From NCBI GenBank assembly GCA_020634555.1, contig JACKBK010000002.1, forward strand, positions 168,015 through 232,014: a stretch of 64,000 nt of DNA. The letters run 5' to 3'. Every line of letters begins with the position of its first letter. Within the stretch, counting starts at the first letter, position 1. This document shows positions 16,448 through 24,244 of this stretch, piece by piece. The translations under genes and the position numbers were made by a program. Origin of the DNA: Caldilineae bacterium (GTDB taxonomy: Bacteria; Chloroflexota; Anaerolineae; JAAEKA01). The notes below the pieces were generated by a model that searched no databases, was not told where the DNA came from, and saw nothing but the letters and a program-made list of their open reading frames with translations.

Positions 16448-16833
16448 ACGTTGTTAACTTTATCTACGGGGGATCGTATTATCCGCCTGCTCCAGTTGTT
16501 GACATCACTGTTCGTGGGACAGATCCTGAAAGCAGCGAAGTGCGGATGAAAGCCCTGATAGACACTGGTGCGGACGCTTCGATGTTGCCATTGCAAGCTC
16601 TGCAAGCTGTTGGAGCAAAGCACATGGAAACGCGCTTCATTCGTGGCATCACCGGTGCACGGCAAGCCGTGGAGACTTATCTTGCACGTGTAAAGGTTGG
16701 CTCACATGTAGTAGTGACTGCAGATGCTATTGCGCTGGCTCAAGATCAAGACGCGATTCTCGGACGGGACGTGTTGAACCAACTGACCATTACGCTGGAC
16801 GGACCTGCCCTAATAGTTGAAATCGCGGAGTGA
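16444..16833 (+). CDS. Retropepsin-like aspartyl protease domain protein
   Basis: 129 residues. The active-site motif LIDTGADASMLP near residue 38 and the second hydrophobic-hydrophobic-Gly element AILGRDVLNQL near 105 define a retroviral-type (single-lobe, dimer-forming) aspartic protease fold. There is no signal peptide or membrane segment. Start overlaps the stop of the preceding DUF5678-like gene; thpR begins 6 nt after its stop. Its targets are unknown. It is not linked to a reverse transcriptase or a retroelement here. Confidence 0.78.
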   Translation: MNVVNFIYGGSYYPPAPVVDITVRGTDPESSEVRMKALIDTGADASMLPLQALQAVGAKHMETRFIRGITGARQAVETYLARVKVGSHVVVTADAIALAQDQDAILGRDVLNQLTITLDGPALIVEIAE

Positions 16834-16839
16834 CCTGTT

Positions 16840-17457
16840 GTGTCTACACCGCATCTTCGCCTCTTCATTGCGCTTGACCTGACGTCCGAACTTCGCGACG
16901 CAATTTCCGTTGTCCAAGACGATCTGCGGCGCCTGCTGCCGCCAAAGACTGTCCGCTGGACCAATCCCGAGGGCATCCACCTGACGCTGAAGTTCCTGGG
17001 AGATACGCCGGTCGAGCGGGTGGATGCGATTGCGCAGGCGATGGCTGCGGCCGCAGCCAGTTTTACACCGTTTGAGTTTACCGTGGCAGGGTTTGGTTGC
17101 TTCCCGAACGTGCGACGCGCCAACGTGCTCTGGGTTGGTGTGCCTGACGTGCCAAAACCGTTGGCTGGTCTGCAGCGGGCAACCGACCTGCAACTGACGC
17201 GCCTAGGGTTCGACAAGGAAACCCGGCCCTTCTCACCGCACCTGACGCTGGGGCGCGTCAACAAGAAGATCTCGTCCAACAACCGCGCGCGGCTGGCCGG
17301 CGTGCTGGGGCAGACAAAGGTGGGAACGTTGGGGATTGTGCCGGTCGAAGAGGTGATCCTGTTCCAGAGCAATCTGCAACCGGGCGGTGCGGTCTACACC
17401 GCGCTGGCGCGTATTCCGCTAACACGGGACAGTAGTAAGATCGGGGACGGCGCATGA
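16840..17457 (+). CDS. thpR: RNA 2',3'-cyclic 3'-phosphodiesterase (2H family)
   Basis: 205 residues with the two signature motifs of the 2H phosphoesterase/ThpR family: HLTLKFLG near residue 46 and HLTLGRV near 131, plus the N-terminal LRLFIALDL. ThpR hydrolyses 2',3'-cyclic phosphate RNA ends and was first seen as a 2'-5' RNA ligase in vitro. GTG start at 16840. It overlaps the following TIGR00725 gene by 4 nt (ATGA). Confidence 0.9.
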   Translation: MSTPHLRLFIALDLTSELRDAISVVQDDLRRLLPPKTVRWTNPEGIHLTLKFLGDTPVERVDAIAQAMAAAAASFTPFEFTVAGFGCFPNVRRANVLWVGVPDVPKPLAGLQRATDLQLTRLGFDKETRPFSPHLTLGRVNKKISSNNRARLAGVLGQTKVGTLGIVPVEEVILFQSNLQPGGAVYTALARIPLTRDSSKIGDGA

Positions 17458-17945
17458 ACAGGCAACTTAGCCCGCGGGTGGCCGTCATCGGCGGCGGGAC
17501 GTGTAGCGCACAGGAGGATGCGACTGCCGAGGAGGTCGGTCGACTGCTGGCCGAAGCCGGTGCGGTGGCGCTGACCGGCGGTCGCGGCGGCGTGATGGAG
17601 GCGGCCAGCCGCGGCGCGGCTAAAGCCGGCGGGCTGGTGGTCGGCATCCTGCCCGGTGAGGATGCCTCGCAGGCGAATCCGTGGGTGGCGTTGCCGATTG
17701 TCACCGGCATGGGCGAGGCGCGCAACGCGGTGCTGATGCGCACCGCGCAGGCGGTGATCGCAGTCGGCGGCGAATACGGCACGCTATCGGAGATTGCCTT
17801 CGCGCTGAAGTTCGGCCGTCCCGTCATCGGCATCGGAACCTGGCAGGCGGCTGATGACAGCGGTCAAACACCTCCAATCCGGCGCGCCAACTCAGCGGCC
17901 GAGGCGGTCGCGTTGGCCTTGCAACTCCTCGGCAACTCCCCCTAG
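17454..17945 (+). CDS. TIGR00725 / LOG-like Rossmann protein
   Basis: 163 residues. Pattern VAVIGGGTCSAQED, GGRGGVMEAASRGA, GMGEARNAVLMRTAQAVIAVGGEYGTLSEIAFAL is that of the TIGR00725 family, relatives of LOG cytokinin-activating enzymes and molybdenum cofactor carrier proteins. A nucleotide-binding Rossmann fold is expected; no activity can be assigned. Last gene of the 16.0-17.9 kb operon. Confidence 0.82.
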   Translation: MNRQLSPRVAVIGGGTCSAQEDATAEEVGRLLAEAGAVALTGGRGGVMEAASRGAAKAGGLVVGILPGEDASQANPWVALPIVTGMGEARNAVLMRTAQAVIAVGGEYGTLSEIAFALKFGRPVIGIGTWQAADDSGQTPPIRRANSAAEAVALALQLLGNSP

Positions 17946-17957
17946 ACCTGCGCCAAT

Positions 17958-18006
17958 CTGTCCCCGTTTCCCACTTTTCCTTTCTTTCCCTCTTTCCCCT
18001 CTTCCC
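17958..18006. repeat. Pyrimidine word tract (TTTCCC type)
   Basis: Irregular repeats of TTTCCC/CTTTCC lie between the convergent TIGR00725 and GNAT-like genes and touch the latter's stop codon. The complementary purine words (GGGAAA) recur at 50882-50970 and inside mutS2 at 28243-28300. Confidence 0.6.
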
Positions 18007-19202
18007 TATAACTCCATCTCATACATCCGATACGTCTTGTACAGCATCCCGCCCAGGTTCTGGATGAGACGGTTCATCTCGACGTTGTTGGCCAGGATCC
18101 AACTTCCTTCCATGCAGCGGTAGCCACTTTCCATGGCCGATTTGGCGGTTTCGTAGATCAGCACGCCGTCTGCCCCCAGATGGCGGTACTCGGGCAGCAC
18201 ACCTAGCGCCCAAACCCGCGCCCAGGTGATCTTGTTCTGATAACGCAGCGCCTGGATGATGCCAAACGGGAAAAGACGACCTTTCATCTTCTTGAGAACG
18301 AAGTTGGCGTCGGGCAAAGTCAGCGCCATGCCAATGGTCTTGTCCTCGATCTCGACAAAGAAGACCAGATTGGGATCGAGAATCTGCTTCATCTCGGCTG
18401 CGTAGTGGTCCAGCTCGTGGTCGGTGATGGGAACAGCGCCCCAGTTGGCCTCCCATGCTGCCCGGTAGATGATCTTGACCTTCTCGACCTCGTTGTCCCA
18501 GTCCTTCATATCCATCTTGCGCAGGGTCAGATTGCCGCGCTGCTTCAGCTTTTCCATCACCCGAACGAGCTTAGGTGGCAGGTTTTCGACCTTGCCGCCA
18601 TACTGGGCAATCATGTCCCACTTGTAGGCGTACAAGTCCATCACCCCCTTCAATCCGTAAACCTCGACCAATTCGGGGTAATAAGGTGGGTTGTAGGGCA
18701 TCAGAATCCGCGGCTCATCGTTGAAGCCATCGACAAGCAACCCAACCTCATCGGTCATGGTAAACGTCGCCGGGCCGCGCATCCCGTTGTAGCCTTGCCC
18801 GCGCAGCCAGCCCGCTGCAGCATCCAGCAAAGCATCGGCGACTTCGTGGCTGTTGATGCACTCGAACAGGCCGAAGAAGCCGATCTTGTCGTTGTGGGTC
18901 TCGTTGTGCCGCGGGTTGATCACCGCGGCGATGGTGCCCACGTCCTGCTCCATGCCGCCGGTGATGGTTCCCTTGGGCGTGTTCTCCGGAATGACCAGCG
19001 CTTCGGCCACGAAATAAGCGACCTTGAGGTATTCAAACGAGGGGTTCTTCGCTGGGTCGAGAAACTTCTTGCGGTCACCGATCAGCGGCGGCACCCAGTA
19101 GGGATCGCTCTTGTGCAGCTTGAATGCGAACTTGACCAGGCGACTGCGGTCCGAGGCCTTGTTGGGATCAAGCTGAGTGATCCTGAGGTTATGGATAGGC
19201 AT
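18006..19202 (-). CDS. GNAT-like acyltransferase family protein
   Basis: 398 residues of a conserved bacterial family. The N-terminal domain has PYWVPPLIGDRKKFLDPAKNPSFE and YNGMRGPATFTMTDEVGLLVDGF. The C-terminal domain has GNAT-like strands FFVEIEDKTIGMALTLPD and WALGVLPEYRHLGADGVLIYE, close to an acetyl-CoA pyrophosphate loop though a clean Q/R-x-x-G-x-G/A is not present. No membrane segments. Start at 19202 has a strong ribosome site (AAGGAG). Substrate unknown. It is convergent with the TIGR00725 gene. Confidence 0.8.
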   Translation of the reverse strand: MPIHNLRITQLDPNKASDRSRLVKFAFKLHKSDPYWVPPLIGDRKKFLDPAKNPSFEYLKVAYFVAEALVIPENTPKGTITGGMEQDVGTIAAVINPRHNETHNDKIGFFGLFECINSHEVADALLDAAAGWLRGQGYNGMRGPATFTMTDEVGLLVDGFNDEPRILMPYNPPYYPELVEVYGLKGVMDLYAYKWDMIAQYGGKVENLPPKLVRVMEKLKQRGNLTLRKMDMKDWDNEVEKVKIIYRAAWEANWGAVPITDHELDHYAAEMKQILDPNLVFFVEIEDKTIGMALTLPDANFVLKKMKGRLFPFGIIQALRYQNKITWARVWALGVLPEYRHLGADGVLIYETAKSAMESGYRCMEGSWILANNVEMNRLIQNLGGMLYKTYRMYEMEL

Positions 19203-19297
19203 GAGGTGCTCCTTCGGGATGTGCTCTGGACAAACCCGGGACGGCAGATATAATTCCTGTCGAAGCGGTTGCCTGCGGGTACGTAAACGTGTGATGG

Positions 19298-19316
19298 CTC
19301 GACTTCCGAAGTCGAG
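19298..19316. repeat. CTCGACTTC-C-GAAGTCGAG palindrome
   Basis: Perfect 9-bp arms with a 1-nt centre; it shares the GACTTC/GAAGTC core of the palindrome family at 5901-6032. Confidence 0.6.
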
Positions 19317-19339
19317 TGTTGAGCAAGTAACTCTGTACT

Positions 19340-19582
19340 ATGTCTCGACTACGAACTGTGTATCTACGCCTGCGCGGCAGCTCCTGTGACAACTGCGCCT
19401 TCGCCGACACCTTTCGCAGCAACGGCGACGGCCAGGTCACCCGGCTGCACACCTACTGCCGCGCCCCGCAGTCGCCGCACTTCAACCGGCCCGCGCCGGC
19501 TGAGCGCCTGTGCCATTGGTGGCAACCCGGGGATGGCTCGTCGCAACCGCCAGAGGTTGGCGATCCAACGTTGACGGCGTAA
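19340..19582 (+). CDS. Small four-cysteine protein (possible metal-binding)
   Basis: 80 codons. Cys pattern CDNC (17/20), YC (40), LCHWW (58) with RAPQSPHFNRPAPAERL between resembles small bacterial zinc or iron-sulfur knuckle proteins. The last 101 nt overlap the 3' end of the convergent metallophosphoesterase gene, and there is no clear ribosome site, so the gene is not certain. If real, translation may start on a leaderless or very short transcript. Confidence 0.45.
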   Translation: MSRLRTVYLRLRGSSCDNCAFADTFRSNGDGQVTRLHTYCRAPQSPHFNRPAPAERLCHWWQPGDGSSQPPEVGDPTLTA

Positions 19583-20558
19583 TCTCTAACAGCGCCACCT
19601 CCGGCCGGCAGTTGAAGCGCAATCGCACGCCCTCACCCAGGCCGCGGCCGATGTAGGTCTGCGTCCGGCCGTACATAAACCATCCGTGAGTCCGGCGGCG
19701 CGGGATATGGGTGCCCTGGGTGTGCAGCGCGCCCAACAGCGGGATCAGCACCTGCCCTCCGTGGACGTGGCCGCCAAACGCCAGATCGAACCCGTGCAAT
19801 CGCTCGTCCAGCATGTGGTCGGGGTTATGGAACAGCAAAATACGCAGCGCGCCGCTGTCATAGGGCGGCGCATCGGCCAGAGCGGCGTCGATGTCCGGCG
19901 TCCCTTCCATCAGATCGTCCACGCCCGCCAGCCAAACATCCGTGTCGCCGTCGGTCACGCGTACGCTGCTGTTGTCCAACACGGTGACGCCCTGCTTCGC
20001 CAGCGCCCGTTTGAGCACCGAAATATCGTTATGTTCCTGGCCCAAATACAGCTTGTCGTTGCGGAACACCCGCGTCATCATCTCGAAGGTGCGAACCGAG
20101 GCGTCGCGCAGTTCCTGGCCCGGCTCAGCCTCGCGCCAGGCGACGCGCGCCGGACCCAGCCAACTATAGCTGGCATAGTCGTGGTTGCCCAAACAGGCAT
20201 ACGCGCCAAGCCTCGGTTGCGGCAGTCGGGCCAGCAACTCCAACGCGGCCGGCAACCCGCCGTCGTCGTGGATCAGGTCGCCGGTCACCAGCAGCAGGTC
20301 GATCTCCTCGCCTGCCAACAGGTTCAGCGTGTGCTCGATCTTCCAGCGTTCAATCTGGCCTTTGCCGGCGAAGTGCATGTCCGACATGTGCAGGATGCGC
20401 AGCCCATCCGCCGGCAAGCCGGGCGCATCGACCTCCGCGCTCATCCGCCGCACCTCGATACGCAGCCGCTCCACCCAGCGAGCGTAGGCCAGCGCGCCGG
20501 CGGCAGCTACTGCGCCGGCGCCAAGCAACGAAGCGGTGATTTTAGTTAATGCTCTCAT
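19482..20558 (-). CDS. Membrane-anchored metallophosphoesterase (YkuE/YaeI-like)
   Basis: 358 residues. An N-terminal membrane anchor (MRALTKITASLLGAGAVAAAG) precedes a calcineurin-like domain: ILHMSDMHFAG, LVTGDLIHD, LGNHDY, LFHNPDH and GHVHGGQVLIPLLGA give the metal ligands in order. Proteins of this shape include YkuE and UDP-2,3-diacylglucosamine/lipid phosphatases; substrate unknown. The ATG at 20558 is chosen, since the extension to 20606 reads through a CGTATTGCGTATT word repeat. About 40 C-terminal residues after the usual family end (RPEVALLEITP) overlap the small Cys gene. Confidence 0.88.
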   Translation of the reverse strand: MRALTKITASLLGAGAVAAAGALAYARWVERLRIEVRRMSAEVDAPGLPADGLRILHMSDMHFAGKGQIERWKIEHTLNLLAGEEIDLLLVTGDLIHDDGGLPAALELLARLPQPRLGAYACLGNHDYASYSWLGPARVAWREAEPGQELRDASVRTFEMMTRVFRNDKLYLGQEHNDISVLKRALAKQGVTVLDNSSVRVTDGDTDVWLAGVDDLMEGTPDIDAALADAPPYDSGALRILLFHNPDHMLDERLHGFDLAFGGHVHGGQVLIPLLGALHTQGTHIPRRRTHGWFMYGRTQTYIGRGLGEGVRLRFNCRPEVALLEITPSTLDRQPLAVATSHPRVATNGTGAQPARAG

Positions 20559-20951
20559 GTCATCTCGTATTGCGTATTTCGTGTTGCGTAACGGAATACG
20601 CTGCAAGCTATCTGCGCTTCCTCATAGCTGTTCCCACCGATTGAAATCGGTGTCTGCCACTGAAAGTATGCTGAAGCATACTCGAACCTCCACTTCGGCA
20701 ACATGTTTTAACATGTTTTCCCTATCAGACGATGATTTCAATCATTGTTCAGGCGCCGCAGTATCGAAGTCTCGTTGTAGTGTTAGGACGGGTCTAAAAA
20801 GCGACTTCCCTGTGTTGGCTCGGTCAGGTGACCGGCCAAAGCGGGAACTAATTGATAGACGCGTCCTTATCTGCGGGCCAACACATCTTCACCATCGGTG
20901 ATCCAGGCAACTGGACAAACCACCCACGAGCCACGCAATACGCACCACGCT
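20559..20951. other. 393-nt spacer with a cluster of four short palindromes, no gene
   Basis: 20563-20595 holds words of CGTATTGCGTA type. Between about 20638 and 20760 are four 6- to 8-bp stems with 2-nt loops: CACCGATT-GA-AATCGGTG, AGTATGCT-GA-AGCATACT, AACATGTT-TT-AACATGTT and ATGATT-TC-AATCAT. The one longer reading frame (20536-20901) has no protein-like features and reads straight through these palindromes. Confidence 0.65.
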
Positions 20952-22229
20952 TCACTCCCGCACCTGCCCGTCGCCGAACACCACCCACTTGTAAGTCGTC
21001 AGCTCGCGCAGCCCCATGGGACCACGGGCGTGCAGCTTCTGCGTGCTGACGGCAACCTCCGCCCCCAGGCCCAGTTGGCCGCCATCGTTGAAGCGTGTGC
21101 TGGCGTTGACGAACACCGCCGCCGAGTCGATCTCGTTGACGAAGCGCTGCGCGTTGCCGTAGGTCTCGGTCAGGATGCCGTCCGAGTGTCCCGTACTGTG
21201 CGCCGCGATGTGATCCATGGCCTCGTCCAGCCCACCCACCACCTTGACGCCCAGAATCAGGCTCAACCACTCCTGGTCAAAGTCGTCGGGGCCGGCCTGC
21301 TTGACGTTCCAGTCGCTGCCGTTGGCCGACCGTTCCAAGATGAGGAAGGAAACGGGATCGGCGCGCAACTCCACCGCGTCGCCGGCCAGCCGTTCGGCCA
21401 TGCGCGGCACGAACCCGGCTGCCACGTCGCGGTGTACCAGCACCGTGTCCAGCGAGTTGCAGACGCTGGGGCGCTGGGTCTTGGCGTTGTGGATGATCTC
21501 GACGGCCTTGTCTTGGTCCGCCGATGCATCGACAAACAGGTGGCAGATGCCAATGCCGCCAGTCATCACCGGGATGGTGGCCTGCTCGCGGCACAGCTTA
21601 TGCAGCGCGTTGCCGCCGCGCGGGATGATCATGTCAACATACTGGTCCATGCGCAGCAATTCGGTCACCAGCGCCCGGTCGGGGTTGTCGATGTACAGGA
21701 TGCTGTCGCCCGGGAGTCCTGCCTCTTCCAGCGCCGCCTGGATCACCTCCACCAGCGCCAGGTTGCTGCGCAGGGTCTCCTTGCCGCCGCGCAGAATCGC
21801 CGCGTTGCCGGTCTTGAGGCTCAGCGCGGCGATGTCGATGGTCACATTGGGCCGCGCCTCGTAGATCACGCCCAGCACGCCCAGCGGCGTCCGCCGACGG
21901 GCGATGCGCAGGCCGTTGGGCAGCAGCCGGCCGTCGTATTCCTCGCCCACGGGGTCGGGCAGAGCAGCGACGCTGCGCGTGTCGGCGGCCATGCCGGCCA
22001 GCCGCTTCTCCGTCAGCAGCAGCCGGTCCACCAGCGCCTGTGACAGGCCGGCCATCTGCGCGTCGGCCACGTCCTGGGCATTGGCGGCCAAAATCTGGGC
22101 CGCGTTGCGCTCCAGCCCTTCGGCGATGGCCAGCAGCGCCGCGTTCTTCTGCGCGCTGGACGCCCGTCCCAGTTGCCGGCTGGCAGCTTTGGCGCGCTGG
22201 CCGAGAGCAGACAAACTCAACTCACTCAT
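20952..22229 (-). CDS. proA: Gamma-glutamyl phosphate reductase
   Basis: Second enzyme of proline synthesis: NADPH reduction of gamma-glutamyl phosphate to glutamate semialdehyde. 425 residues. Aldehyde-dehydrogenase-like signatures: RRTPLGVLGVIYEARPNVT, LKTGNAAILRGGKE, and the catalytic Cys in AKTQRPSVCNSLDTVLVH. A late VNASTRFNDGGQLGLGAE motif is typical of ProA. Downstream of proB, but an unrelated small gene sits between and overlaps the proA start by 8 nt. Confidence 0.95.
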   Translation of the reverse strand: MSELSLSALGQRAKAASRQLGRASSAQKNAALLAIAEGLERNAAQILAANAQDVADAQMAGLSQALVDRLLLTEKRLAGMAADTRSVAALPDPVGEEYDGRLLPNGLRIARRRTPLGVLGVIYEARPNVTIDIAALSLKTGNAAILRGGKETLRSNLALVEVIQAALEEAGLPGDSILYIDNPDRALVTELLRMDQYVDMIIPRGGNALHKLCREQATIPVMTGGIGICHLFVDASADQDKAVEIIHNAKTQRPSVCNSLDTVLVHRDVAAGFVPRMAERLAGDAVELRADPVSFLILERSANGSDWNVKQAGPDDFDQEWLSLILGVKVVGGLDEAMDHIAAHSTGHSDGILTETYGNAQRFVNEIDSAAVFVNASTRFNDGGQLGLGAEVAVSTQKLHARGPMGLRELTTYKWVVFGDGQVRE

Positions 22230-22890
22230 CAGGTTTCTCCGTAGGTCTTGCTTTCGATGGTATTTCTTCGGTGTCCAAAGCTGCTGTGCGTAGCATCACC
22301 ATGAAGCGGCGATGGTGGCGTCTGTCGTTCTCAACAGCCAGCTTGTTTTGCTTCAACGTAAGACGAAAGACGCCCCACATGAAGATGGCGAAGGCTGCCA
22401 CAACGCCAACTGCTTCCAAACTGTCTGGCGAGAAGCCGCTCGTCACCAGTGTTGCGAGACTGGCAACTAGGGCTAGGGCCACTATCACCGGCAGTACCGA
22501 CCGGGCGAGTCGTGCACCGGGCAACAGACCGCCGTCGTCGACCGATGCCTTGAGCAAACAACCTTCCGGCTGCGGTATCACTTCGCCTCGCACCGTAGAC
22601 CGGTAGTATGGCGATCCGCTCCCGGTTGACACCAAACTCGTAATCCTTGCCTTTGGCCACACCTCGAACTGGTTGCCGGTGATTCGGATCCAGAAATCGA
22701 CACGGCGATTGCGCTCACCCGGTATCATCGCGGCGTACAAACTGAAAGGCTCTGCGATCATCGCCAATCGTCCCAGAACATCCGCGCACGGTTGCTGTAC
22801 AAGCAATTCGATGCTGTCCTCTGCTGATGGAGCATCCAAGGTCTTGGCAGCGTTTCCCGGTTCGTCCATTATAGCCACCCCGCCATCCAC
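22222..22890 (-). CDS. Hypothetical membrane protein between proB and proA
   Basis: 222 residues, GTG start at 22890 (an ATG at 22869 is an alternative). Residues 1-125 are soluble and without recognised motif; about 132-152 and 160-182 are two adjacent membrane segments (VLPVIVALALVASLATLV, and VGVVAAFAIFMWGVF), followed by a basic tail (KQNKLAVENDRRHHRR). It begins 18 nt after the proB stop and overlaps proA, so it is transcribed with proline synthesis genes. No known role in the pathway. Confidence 0.7.
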   Translation of the reverse strand: MDGGVAIMDEPGNAAKTLDAPSAEDSIELLVQQPCADVLGRLAMIAEPFSLYAAMIPGERNRRVDFWIRITGNQFEVWPKARITSLVSTGSGSPYYRSTVRGEVIPQPEGCLLKASVDDGGLLPGARLARSVLPVIVALALVASLATLVTSGFSPDSLEAVGVVAAFAIFMWGVFRLTLKQNKLAVENDRRHHRRFMVMLRTAALDTEEIPSKARPTEKPDE

Positions 22891-22908
22891 GTCAATCGAT
22901 CCGCTGTA

Positions 22909-24033
22909 TCACAGCACCACCAGATCGTCGCGGTGTACCACGGTCTCGCCGTACTCGTAGCCCAGGATCGCCTCGATCTCGTCCGACTGGCGACCTATGA
23001 TGCGCTCCAGCGATGCTGCACCGTAGCGCGACAGCCCGCGCGCCACTTCCCGTCCAGCCGTGTTGCAGATGCGCACAGTGTCGCCGCGCTGGAACTGCCC
23101 CTCGACCCGGGTGACGCCTACCGGCAACAGGCTGCGCCCGCTGGCCAGCAATGCCTGCTCGGCACCATCGTCGATCCAGATGCGGCCCGTCGGCGCCAGT
23201 CCGCCCAGCAGCCAGCGTTTGCGGCTCTCCAGCCGGCCGGCCAGCGGTGGAAACCGGGTGCCGATGCGTTCACCGCCCGTTACTCGCAGCACCACATCTT
23301 CGACGCTGCCCGCCGCGATGACCACCTCCGCGCCGCCCCGGCGGGCCAGATCGGCCGCGGTGAGCTTGGTGGTCATGCCGCCCACACCCAGCCCGCTGTT
23401 CGTTCCACCCGCAATCGCGCGCAGGTCGTCGTCGATCACACCGACCTCGCTGATGAGTTTCGCCGCCGGATCGCTGCGCGGGTCAGCGGTGAACAGCCCC
23501 GGCTGGTCGGTCAGGATCAGCAGCAGATCAGCTTCCACCAGGTTGGACACCAGGGCAGACAGCGTGTCGTTGTCGCCCAGCTTGATCTCCTCGGTCGCGA
23601 CTGCGTCGTTTTCGTTGATGACCGGCATGATGCGCTCGGCCAGCAGCGCCTGCAACGTGTCGCGCGCGTTGAGGTACCTGCTGCGGTTTTCCAGATCAGA
23701 CCGGGTTAGCAGCACCTGTCCAACCACGATGTCGTAGATCGCGAAGTACTCCTCGTAAAGCCCCAACAGCCGGCTTTGGCCTACCGCGGCCAACATCTGC
23801 TTGGCCGGCATAGCACGCGGCAACTGACGGAAACCCAGCCGCTCGCGGCCCGCGCCGATCGCGCCTGAGCTCACCACCACCACCTCCACGCCGGCGCTGT
23901 GCAGCCGGGCGCACTGGCGCACGATGTCCAGCAGCCTCGGCCGGTTGATGCGCGGTGAGCCGGCGGTCAGCACGCTGGTACCCAGTTTCAGGACGATGCG
24001 TTGGTGGACGAACGATGGGGTTGGAAAGCTCAT
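22909..24033 (-). CDS. proB: Glutamate 5-kinase with PUA domain
   Basis: First committed enzyme of proline synthesis. 374 residues: amino-acid kinase domain (VLKLGTSVLTAG, VVVVSSGAIGAGRERLG, NENDAVATEEIKLGDNDTLSA, GTNSGLGVGGMTTKLTAADLA) followed by a C-terminal PUA domain from about residue 283 (GRSLLPVGVTRVEGQFQRGD). The domain order and length are those of E. coli ProB, which is feedback-inhibited by proline. First gene of the proB-hyp-proA operon. Confidence 0.95.
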   Translation of the reverse strand: MSFPTPSFVHQRIVLKLGTSVLTAGSPRINRPRLLDIVRQCARLHSAGVEVVVVSSGAIGAGRERLGFRQLPRAMPAKQMLAAVGQSRLLGLYEEYFAIYDIVVGQVLLTRSDLENRSRYLNARDTLQALLAERIMPVINENDAVATEEIKLGDNDTLSALVSNLVEADLLLILTDQPGLFTADPRSDPAAKLISEVGVIDDDLRAIAGGTNSGLGVGGMTTKLTAADLARRGGAEVVIAAGSVEDVVLRVTGGERIGTRFPPLAGRLESRKRWLLGGLAPTGRIWIDDGAEQALLASGRSLLPVGVTRVEGQFQRGDTVRICNTAGREVARGLSRYGAASLERIIGRQSDEIEAILGYEYGETVVHRDDLVVL

Positions 24034-24105
24034 GGCGCTGGATGTTCGGTGCGGAGATGTGATGTTGAGGATTTGTCGCTACTCAGCCTTCACTGTTGCG
24101 TCACT

Positions 24106-24172
24106 CCCGCGGAGGCGGGAGACTAGCGCCTGTGAAGAGGTGGATTCCCGCCTCCGCGGGAATGACGGGCGA
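24106..24172. repeat. Paired CGTCACTCCCGCGG / CCGCGGGAATGACG repeat
   Basis: Two inverted hairpin units separated by the spacer CGCCTGTGAAGAGGTGGATT, matching the copy at 7469-7523. It lies upstream of proB and at the 3' side of the CHAT gene. Confidence 0.8.
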
Positions 24173-24244
24173 GCAGTTACGAGGATTTTAGCCCGCCATG
24201 CCGTATCTGGCAAGACTGGTTGCAGCGCCACGAAGCAGGGTCCG

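Noticed and set aside
16444..16833. Retropepsin as part of a retroelement
   Set aside because: No reverse transcriptase, integrase or terminal repeats nearby; it is in an operon with thpR.
20536..20901. 121-codon plus-strand frame in the proA-phosphoesterase spacer
   Set aside because: Reads through four palindromes, with no ribosome site or conserved pattern.
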